The notes under the pieces are model-generated. The model made no database searches and was not told where the DNA came from. It saw only the letters and a list, made by a program, of their open reading frames with translations. Shown here in pieces: positions 1 through 6,200 of a DNA stretch of 7,954 bases. A program made the position numbers and the translations under genes. Positions within the stretch are counted from its first letter, which is position 1. Every line of letters starts with the position of its first letter. Source of the DNA: an uncultured Francisella sp. (GTDB taxonomy: Bacteria; Pseudomonadota; Gammaproteobacteria; Burkholderiales; Neisseriaceae); assembly GCA_905373555.1 (NCBI GenBank), contig CAJPTP010000041.1:1-7954 (forward strand). The letters run 5' to 3'.

Positions 1-58
1 AGTCAAGCGCCGCCCAAGCCGCCCTGCGCGGCCAAATGCGCGGAATTGTTGCTTCGGC

Positions 59-64
59 TATAAT
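59..64 (+). promoter_or_regulatory. Candidate -10 element upstream of the ypjD-like gene
   Basis: A perfect TATAAT hexamer sits in a GC-rich stretch 80 bases before the preferred start of the membrane-protein gene, implying transcription from about position 71 and a leader of about 75 nt. No good -35 box lies 16-18 bp upstream (the hexamer there is ATGCGC); the nearest TTG-containing hexamer, TTGTTG at 46-51, is too close. It could be a -10-dominated or activator-assisted promoter. A small hairpin (TGCGG 75-79, AATG loop, CCGCA 84-88) follows in the leader. The rest of 1-144 shows no convincing gene on either strand. Confidence 0.45.
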
Positions 65-144
65 CGCCCAAGCCTGCGGAATGCCGCATGGGTTGCGCAA
101 ACGCGGCGCGGCGGGGCGGGCTTTCGACTGAAGACGGCGACGAA

Positions 145-957
145 ATGGACAGATTGATCGCGATTGCGCTGATTATCGTGTATGGGGGGATGATGGGCTA
201 CGTGTGGGGCTTTTGGCGCCATCGGCCCGCCGAGCGGTATCCCCAAAAAACTGAGCTGGCGATTTTGGCCTGCGCGCTGGTTTTCCACGCCTATTGGGTG
301 TGGTCGCCGCTGCTTCGCCACGGCATGACCGTCATGGGCTTCAGCCACGCGCTGAACCTGATCGTGTGGCTGATGCTGACGCTGTACTGCGTCGGCGGTT
401 TTTTCTATTCCCTGCGCGGATTGCAAATTCTGCTGTACCCCTTGGCGGTGCTGGCTTTGGCCCTCGCCGCGGTTTTCCCGTCCTACGGTTTGGCGGGCTC
501 GCCCGCGGGGGCGGCCTTGGCCATCCACGCCGGCTCGTCGTTGTTGGCCTACAGCCTTTTCGGCGTCTCGGCGCTGATCGCGGCGCTGCTGATCCGCGTC
601 GAGGGGGATTTGCGCCGCAGGCGGAGAATGAGCAATTTGGTGAAGTTCATGCCGCCGTTGCTAAGCGTCGAGGTGGTCATGTTCGACGCCATATGGGCGG
701 GCTTCGCCCTGCTGACGCTGTCGATCGTGACGGGGTTTTTGCAGCGCGGGGCGCAGTGGGGGGCCGCGGCGGCGCTGAGCCACAAAAACGTCTTCGCCGT
801 TTTGTCGTGGCTGATTTACGCGGCTTTGCTGTGGTTTCGCGTGCGCCATTCTTGGCGCGGCGAGCGGGCCGCTTGGTGGGTGGTGATCGGCTTCACCAGC
901 CTGCTGTTGGCTTATTTGGGCTCAAGGATCGTGCTGGCCTTCATTTGGGGCGCTTAA
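145..957 (+). CDS. ypjD: YpjD/CcsA-family eight-helix inner-membrane protein (Bacillus HemX-like)
   Basis: The 270-residue product has eight hydrophobic segments, the architecture of the cytochrome c assembly protein family (CcsA/CcmC/YpjD/Bacillus HemX). Family landmarks seen: AIHAGSSLLAYSLFG with H128, the IWAGFALLTLSIVTGF helix, H213 in SHKNVF followed by LSWLIYA, and the C-terminal LLLAYLGSRIVL. The tryptophan-rich WWD motif of true cytochrome c heme-handling proteins is not evident, favouring YpjD/HemX over CcsA. ATG 145 is preferred over in-frame ATG 88 because it starts directly at helix 1 and gives the usual YpjD length (about 263-270 aa); the extra 19 residues from 88 are polar and not family-like. 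Function is unproven; Bacillus HemX lowers glutamyl-tRNA reductase levels. hemC lies 266 bp downstream, so the gene may or may not share its transcript. Confidence 0.85.
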   Translation: MDRLIAIALIIVYGGMMGYVWGFWRHRPAERYPQKTELAILACALVFHAYWVWSPLLRHGMTVMGFSHALNLIVWLMLTLYCVGGFFYSLRGLQILLYPLAVLALALAAVFPSYGLAGSPAGAALAIHAGSSLLAYSLFGVSALIAALLIRVEGDLRRRRRMSNLVKFMPPLLSVEVVMFDAIWAGFALLTLSIVTGFLQRGAQWGAAAALSHKNVFAVLSWLIYAALLWFRVRHSWRGERAAWWVVIGFTSLLLAYLGSRIVLAFIWGA

Positions 958-984
958 GGCGGTTGGCGCCGGATGGCCTTTTTT
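956..984 (+). terminator. Possible weak intrinsic terminator after the ypjD-like gene
   Basis: AAGGC (956-960), overlapping the stop codon, can pair with GCCTT (976-980), and six T residues run from 979 to 984. Within the loop GGCG (958-961) can alternatively pair with CGCC (967-970). The stem is only 5 bp, so this is a weak call. If it works, the membrane-protein gene is transcribed apart from hemC. Confidence 0.3.
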
Positions 985-1001
985 ATTGCGCGCGCGGGGA
1001 T

Positions 1002-1016
1002 GCCCGGCCGGCGGGC
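1002..1016. repeat. Inverted repeat, 5-bp GC stem
   Basis: GCCCG (1002-1006) and CGGGC (1012-1016) flank a 5-base GCCGG loop. No T-run follows, so it is not an intrinsic terminator. It could be an RNA stem in a read-through transcript or a by-product of the local GC richness. Confidence 0.45.
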
Positions 1017-1065
1017 TCGCGCCTGCGCCGCCGAGCCGCTCGGGACGGCTTTGATCCCATGAGTC

Positions 1066-1081
1066 GGCGCCGGCCGGCGCC
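1066..1081. repeat. 16-bp perfect palindrome
   Basis: GGCGCC-GGCC-GGCGCC is its own reverse complement over 16 bases. The dyad symmetry would suit a dimeric DNA-binding protein, but in GC-rich DNA such runs of GGC/GCC also arise by chance. It lies about 140 bp before the hemC start. Confidence 0.6.
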
Positions 1082-1164
1082 CGGGCTGCGCGCGGCCCCA
1101 AGGCGCCTTGCCTCGCCGCTTCCTCCTTTCCGGCCCATCCGGGCTCATCGAATTTTTCAAAATT

Positions 1165-1189
1165 ACTTCGTTCGACTTCGACGAAGTCG
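1165..1189. repeat. Overlapping, mutually exclusive hairpins 35-59 bp upstream of hemC
   Basis: Two alternative stems share the same 3' arm. ACTTCGT (1165-1171) pairs perfectly with ACGAAGT (1181-1187) over a 9-base loop. CGACTTC (1173-1179) pairs perfectly with GAAGTCG (1183-1189) over a 3-base loop. They sit directly after the AT-rich patch 1149-1165, where a promoter would be expected. This could be an operator with two half-site registers or a leader-RNA switch; neither is shown. Confidence 0.5.
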
Positions 1190-1223
1190 GGGCTTGGCTC
1201 GTCCAAGCCTTTCGGGGCACTGT

Positions 1224-2180
1224 ATGGACAAAAGCGGTCTGAAGAAGCTTGTGATCGCCAGTCGGGAAAGCCCGTTGGCGATGTGGCAGGCGCGCTTCGT
1301 GCGCGACGCGGCGCTCAAGGCGCTCGATGGGATCGAGGTTGAGATTCGCGGCTTTTCCACCCAAGGCGACAAGATTTTGGACAAACCCCTCGCCGCGATC
1401 GGCGGCAAGGGCTTGTTCGTCAAGGAATTGGAGCGCGCTTTGCTTGACGGGGCCGCGGATTTGGCGGTGCACTCGATGAAGGATGTGCCCATGGAGTTGC
1501 CGGAGGGCTTCGCTTTGGCGGCGACCCCGAGGCGGGCCGATCCCCGCGACGCGTTCGTCTCGCCGAGCTGCGCGTCGTTTTGGCGGTTGCCGCAAGGCGC
1601 TTGCGTGGGCACGTCTTCCTTGCGCCGCGAGGCGCAGCTTCGGCGTCTTCGGCCCGATTTGCGAGTCGAGACGCTGCGCGGCAATTTGCAAACGCGCCTG
1701 CGCAAGCTCGACGAGGGCCGGTTCGACGCCGTGGTCTTGGCGTCGGCGGGCTTGGAGCGCATGGGGTTGGCCGACCGCATCGTCGAGCGCCTCCCGACGT
1801 CGCTTTTCTTGCCCTCCGCGGGCCAAGCGGCGCTGGCCATCGAGGTTTTGAGCGCTCGAACCGAGGTTGTCGCGGCTTTGGCGGCGTTGAACGACCCTCG
1901 GACGGAAGGGCAGACCCGGGCCGAGCGCGCGTTTTGCCGGTTTTTCGGCGGCTCTTGCCGCCTGCCCATCGCGGCGCACGCGCAGACCTTGGAAAACGGG
2001 GATTTGCGCCTGCGCGGCTTCATTTCCATGCCCGACGGCTCGCAGTGGCTCGAGGCGGGGCTGGATGGGGATGCGTCGAAGCCCGAGGAGTTGGCCTTGC
2101 GCTTGGCGCAGTCCATGGGCGGGGATGGCGCCTTGGCTTTTGCCCGGCGCGTCGAGGCCGCCGCCGAGGCGCGCCAATGA
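1224..2180 (+). CDS. hemC: Porphobilinogen deaminase (hydroxymethylbilane synthase)
   Basis: Cytoplasmic enzyme (EC 2.5.1.61) that joins four porphobilinogen molecules into 1-hydroxymethylbilane on a covalently bound dipyrromethane cofactor. At 318 aa it is close to E. coli HemC (313 aa). Domain 1 has SRESPLAMWQA (R14, S16), STQGD and HSMKDVP with catalytic Asp D87 (E. coli D84); GTSSLRR and RGNLQTRL carry arginines that bind the propionate side chains; LPSAGQAALAIE is the domain 2 signature; C245 in FFGGSCRLPIA is the cofactor-attaching cysteine. All key residues are present, so the enzyme should be active. ATG 1224 begins at the normal family N-terminus, although its ribosome site (CGGGGC) is weak; an in-frame ATG at 1059 would add 55 Arg/Pro-rich residues and is not favoured. 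The stop overlaps the hemD start (ATGA). Confidence 0.97.
   Translation: MDKSGLKKLVIASRESPLAMWQARFVRDAALKALDGIEVEIRGFSTQGDKILDKPLAAIGGKGLFVKELERALLDGAADLAVHSMKDVPMELPEGFALAATPRRADPRDAFVSPSCASFWRLPQGACVGTSSLRREAQLRRLRPDLRVETLRGNLQTRLRKLDEGRFDAVVLASAGLERMGLADRIVERLPTSLFLPSAGQAALAIEVLSARTEVVAALAALNDPRTEGQTRAERAFCRFFGGSCRLPIAAHAQTLENGDLRLRGFISMPDGSQWLEAGLDGDASKPEELALRLAQSMGGDGALAFARRVEAAAEARQ
2166..2169 (+). promoter_or_regulatory. Ribosome binding site supporting the long hemD start
   Basis: GAGG lies 7 nt before ATG 2177, inside the end of hemC. It supports the ATGA-coupled start and hence the long N-terminus of HemD, whereas the in-frame GTG at 2390, where the conserved HemD fold begins, has no comparable site. 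Confidence 0.6.
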
Positions 2181-3220
2181 AGCGCGCTTTTCCGGAGGGC
2201 ACGGGCGATTCGGCGGCCCCCGCCTCGTCTTCTTCCGGCGCCATGCGCTTTTGCGGCTCGCCGCGCGCGTCTTTTGCCGAACCCGGCGCAGCGCCGGAGG
2301 GCAAGCGCGAGCCCGACGATTCCGGTTTTTTGCGCGGCGCCCTTGAGGATTGGCCGGAAAGCGCTTGGTCGGATCCCGGGCGCCGGGCCGTGCCTTTGCT
2401 GATTTCGCTGCGGCCCGCTGAGCTTTCGGGCGCGTCGCTTCATGCGGCGCGATTGGCGGGCTGGGACGTCGCCCTTTTCCCGCAGCTCAAGCTGACGGCC
2501 GACCCCGCGGCGCTGCGCCGGGCCGCCCGGGCGGCGGCTCAATGCGACGTGGTTTTCTTCTCCTCGCCGTTTGCCGCCTCCTGCGCCGCGGCAAGCGTTG
2601 CGTCGGGCGGTTTTGCCGGCAGGCTCGCGTTTGTGGGGGAGGGGACGCGCGAGGCGATTTGCCGGGCCTTGGCCCAAGCGGGCCTCGACCCTCGGCGCGC
2701 CTTGGATGGCGCCTTGAGCCCCGCAAAGGGGGATGCGGCCGACGCCGAATCCTTGCTCAAGCTGCCGTATTGGGAAAAAGCGGCCCAAGCCGCCCAAGCC
2801 GCCCAAGCCGCCCAAGCCGCCCAAGCCGGGCGGGCGGGGCGCGCGCCCGGCGCCGGGCGCAAGCCTCGGGCGCTGTCGATCGCGGGGCGCCAAGGCAAGG
2901 GCGCCTTCGCCTGCGGCGCCCGCGCCTTGGGCTGGGAGTGCGAGGAGGCCGCCGTTTATGATTCGCGGCGGGTCATAGGCGACTATGGTAAAATGATCCG
3001 CATTGCGCGTTCGCGGCAAACGGCGGCCGTTTTGGCCACTTCTTCGGCCATCGCTCGGTCGTGGGCGGAAGGGGCGTCGGCGCTCCGGGCGCTTGATTTG
3101 CCTTGCGTTGCGATCCATCCCCGCGTGTTGGCGACGCTGAGAGCCCAAGGGGCGCTCCGCTCGATCCTGTCTTCCCCGGGGGCCGAGGCGGTGGCCTTGG
3201 CCTTGGGTCAATTACGGTGA
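2177..3220 (+). CDS. hemD: Uroporphyrinogen III synthase with N-terminal extension and (AQA)5 insert
   Basis: Cytoplasmic enzyme (EC 4.2.1.75) that cyclises hydroxymethylbilane, inverting ring D, to uroporphyrinogen III. The family is poorly conserved, but the pattern is clear from residue 72: VPLLISLRPAE, GWDVALFPQLKL, CDVVFFSSPFAA, AFVGEGTREAI, ALSIAGRQGKG, Y261 in the AVYDSRR strand, LATSSAIARSW and VAIHPRV. Without insert and extension the core is about 246 residues, the size of E. coli HemD; the full product is 347. Residues 1-71 are low-complexity Ser/Pro/Gly/Ala with no visible domain. Residues 203-217 are five AQA triplets followed by a Gly/Arg/Ala/Pro linker, in the loop before the returning strand of domain 2. 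ATG 2177 is chosen for its ribosome site and overlap with hemC; GTG 2390 would give a conventional 276-aa protein. Unlike the HemD-HemX fusions of some Betaproteobacteria, it is separate from hemX. Confidence 0.9.
   Translation: MKRAFPEGTGDSAAPASSSSGAMRFCGSPRASFAEPGAAPEGKREPDDSGFLRGALEDWPESAWSDPGRRAVPLLISLRPAELSGASLHAARLAGWDVALFPQLKLTADPAALRRAARAAAQCDVVFFSSPFAASCAAASVASGGFAGRLAFVGEGTREAICRALAQAGLDPRRALDGALSPAKGDAADAESLLKLPYWEKAAQAAQAAQAAQAAQAGRAGRAPGAGRKPRALSIAGRQGKGAFACGARALGWECEEAAVYDSRRVIGDYGKMIRIARSRQTAAVLATSSAIARSWAEGASALRALDLPCVAIHPRVLATLRAQGALRSILSSPGAEAVALALGQLR
2783..2827 (+). repeat. Five perfect tandem copies of a 9-bp unit within hemD
   Basis: The unit GCCCAAGCC is repeated five times without a mismatch, encoding Ala-Gln-Ala each time. 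A 9-bp period keeps the frame, so gain or loss of copies alters HemD by three residues without breaking it. Perfect identity indicates recent slippage expansion. Single copies of the 9-mer also occur at 12-20 and 66-74 (non-coding) and 5418-5426 (hemX). Confidence 0.95.
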
Positions 3221-3227
3221 ACGGACG

Positions 3228-6200
3228 ATGAGCAAAAAAAGAAACCCGCGCGGCGGAGGCGGGTTCAAACCCGCCAACAGAAAACCACGTTCGGCCCGCA
3301 GCCTAAGCCGCAATCAGGCGGCTAAGGTTGGCGAGGGCCTGTCCCAAGGCGGGGCTTCGCCCGCGCCTTCGCATCCCCCGTTCGACACCTCATCGTCGGT
3401 TCGCCCCGGGGCCCGCAGCCCATCCAACAGGCCCGAGGCCGATCGCCTCGAGCCGATCGACTCCGGCGCCGGCTCTCGCGACGACGCTTTGGAAGATTTC
3501 GACAAGGCCAAGACCTTGTCGGATTCTTTGGCTCGGCCCGCGTCCGAGCCTCGGGGCGGGGGCGCCGAGGATCGCCTTCCCGGGGCGGAGCGCTTCTTGG
3601 GCGGGGACGCCGGCGCCATCGGCGCCGCGCCCGAGGCGCCCGAAGAGGGCGAGCCTGTCCTCGATCGCAGCCAAGGGGGCGAGACCCCGCCCGCCAAGGC
3701 CGAGGCGATCCCGGATTCCGACGCTCGCCCGGCCGACGCGGACGGCGCCCGGGATGCCGACGCCGACGCGGGCGAGGAAGGCGAAGACGAGGACAATGCG
3801 GGCGAAGTTGACGCGACCGAAGAAAACGCGACCGAAGAAAACGCGAACGAAGAAAACGCGAACGAAGAAAACGCGAACGAGCGAAAAGCGGACGAGGGCG
3901 GCATTGGCCGCGTCGAGCTGCGCTCGATGGACGAGGACGAGCTGCCGTTTGTGGAGCAGCCGTACATCCCTTTGACGATGAGCGATTTTTCGGAGGACGG
4001 GGGCGAAACCGGGCGCCCCGCCGAGCGATCGGCGAGCCGCGCCGCCCCCGGCGTGGGCGATGGGCCGGGCGCCAAGGGGGAATCGGAAAAATCGGGCGAG
4101 GAAGATTGGGGCGAATCGGTCAAGCTCGGCCAACCCGCCTTGGCCCCGTTTCGCGCGCCGGGCGGCTCGGTTCCGAAGGGCCGCGCCGGCGCCAACGCCA
4201 AGAGGCTGGTGGTCGAAGGCGGCGCCTCGGGGCAAGACGACGCGGACGGCCAAGGGGACAAAGATGATTTGGCCATCTATGAGCGCGCCCGCAAGGAATC
4301 CCGCGAAAACGCGTCCGATGAGGGCGCCTCGGCGGATTTGGGCTCGAAGCCGAAAAAAGCCGGAAAGGCCATCGTCGTTCCCCCCTTGACCACCATGTCG
4401 GCCGACGAGCTGCCTTTCGTCGAGCAACCCCATATTCCCATCACGCTTGATGAGATCGCCGCCGTCGCGGAAAGAGAGAGCTTGTCGTTTTGGGACGCGG
4501 AGGATGGCTCGCGCTTCCGGGCCGCCGAGAATTGGCGCGCCGAGGCGGAGCGCGACGCCGGCGGCGAGCCGGAGCCGGAGCCGAAACCGGGATCGGACTT
4601 TGGACCCGGTTCCGAGCCGGTTGCCGCGCCGGAAGCCGGCCATGAGCCCGATCTTGATCCCGGGCCGAGGTTCAAGGCGAGCGCGGCTCTTGAGACGGCG
4701 CAGGCCGCCTCGGCGGGATCCGGCGGCGCGGCGCAAGCCGAACAAGAATCGGCCTCGGGGGCCGTCGCCAAGCCCGAAGGCCAAACGGCCGGGGCGGCCC
4801 AAAGCCGTTGCGCGCGCCGCGCGGGCCCCGATTCGGGCCCGGGCGCGGGGCTCGAGGCGGAGGGCCCGTCGCATTCCGCGCTCGACGGCGTCGCCGGGTC
4901 CGGCGACGCCCGGGCGGCGGCGGGCAAACCGGACGCGGGCGGAAGTTCCGCGACTCGCCGCGCTTCCCCCGCAAAGCGGCGCCTCGAAAACTCGGGCGAA
5001 ACGGAATCCTCCGCGGCGCCGGGCGCCGGGGATGGGCAAGGCCGCGCGGATGGCGGCGCCGGCCGGGCGCAGCGGCGCGCGGCCGATTACGGAGACACAG
5101 GATTGAGCTCAACCAACAACGCCAATTCGCCCCAACAATCTTCCGGATCGGGCAAAGCCGCTTTGTGGGTTTTGGCCATGGCGGCGGTCGCGGCCGTTGC
5201 CGCGGGGGCGGGCTACCTTTACAACGGCTCCGGCTTTGGCGTCGGAGGCCAGGGCATGGGGCGGGGGCAAGGGGGGAGCGCGGCGCTTCCGCCCGCGCAA
5301 ACGCCCCTGTTCGTTGAGAACGGGCGCGCGGCCGATTCGGCCGCCCAAAGCGCGCTGCTCGATTCGCAAAAGGAATTGGAAGAGCGCGTCGGCGAATTGG
5401 ATCGGGGGCTGCGTCAAGCCCAAGCCGATTTGCAAGGGCTGCGCGATCAAAGCGCGGAGGCCGACCCGAGGCTCGCGGCGCGCATCGACGCGAACGCCGG
5501 GCGTCTGGATGAGTTGGCCAAGCGCGTGCAAGACATGTCCTCGGCCGACGTGACGTGGCTGTTGCCGGAAATCGACTCCACGCTCGCCATCGCCACCCAG
5601 CAGCTGGTTCTCAACGGCGACGCCGCGTCCGCGGTCAACGCGCTGGATTCTTTGAGCCGGCGCCTCGACCGAGTGGACTCCCCGCAATTGCTGGGGCTGA
5701 AAAAAGCGGTCAGCGACGATTTGAGCGCCCTGCGCAAGGTCGGCGCGCTCGACGTCGTGGGCGTCGCCCTGCGCTTGGATCGTCTGCGCTCGGACGTCGA
5801 CTCCCTGCCGTTGGTCATGGATGCGGAGCTGCGCCAATCCGCCGCCCCGCAGACGGAGCGCGCCGGAGCGTCGGGCGGCTGGTGGAGCGACGTGTACAGC
5901 GAGTTCAAGGAAGGCTTGAAGTCTTTGGTGGTGGTGCGCAAGATCGACAACCCCGACGCCATGATGCTTTCGCCCGACCAAGGCTCCTATATCCGCCAAA
6001 ACATCAAGCTGAGGCTGCTTGACGCCCGCATCGCCCTTTTGCAGCGGCAGCATTCGCTGTACTTGGACGATCTGCGCGCGGCGCAGGTCGAAATCAACCG
6101 CTTCTACGACGTCAATTCCCAAGCCGTGCGCGATTGGCAGTCCGAGTTGGATGATTTGGGCCGGGTGAATTTCGCGGCCCCGGACATGTCCCTGATCAGC

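Larger units (their letters stand above)
958..1223. other. Gene-free 266-bp interval upstream of hemC, rich in inverted repeats
   Basis: No credible coding sequence is seen on either strand. The first two thirds are extremely GC-rich and contain a 15-bp hairpin (1002-1016, GCCCG / CGGGC) and a 16-bp perfect palindrome (1066-1081). An AT-rich patch at 1149-1165 is followed by overlapping hairpins (1165-1189). hemC expression probably starts here unless there is read-through from upstream, but I could not find a -35/-10 pair with proper spacing. Confidence 0.7.

Noticed and set aside
46..64. TTGTTG (46-51) as -35 for the TATAAT at 59-64
   Set aside because: Spacing of 7 bp is far too short for sigma-70 type recognition.
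88..144. ATG 88 as start of the ypjD-like gene
   Set aside because: It adds 19 polar residues before helix 1, its ATG lies in a small hairpin, and ATG 145 gives the usual family length.
922..1206. Minus-strand open frame of 94 codons covering the ypjD-hemC gap
   Set aside because: Pro/Ala/Arg-rich, no ribosome site seen and no recognisable family; overlaps the palindromes.
1059..1223. In-frame ATG at 1059 giving HemC a 55-residue N-terminal extension
   Set aside because: The extra residues are Arg/Pro-rich and not HemC-like; ATG 1224 matches the family N-terminus. Since hemD and hemX have extensions, it is not wholly excluded.
2783..2827. Tandem repeat considered as a CRISPR array
   Set aside because: No spacers; contiguous 9-bp units in frame inside hemD.
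3390..5039. Long antisense open frame (549 codons) opposite the hemX extension, and another at 3314-4276
   Set aside because: Arg/Gly/Ala- or Ser/Pro-rich shadows expected in GC-rich DNA. Divergence between the duplicated motifs falls at third positions of the + frame, so the + frame is the coding one.
3228..5105. The hemX extension as an independent upstream gene broken by a frameshift or read through a lost stop
   Set aside because: The frame is open without interruption across the junction and the motif pair shows selection in that frame. Fusion in the past remains possible, but no stop or frameshift is present.
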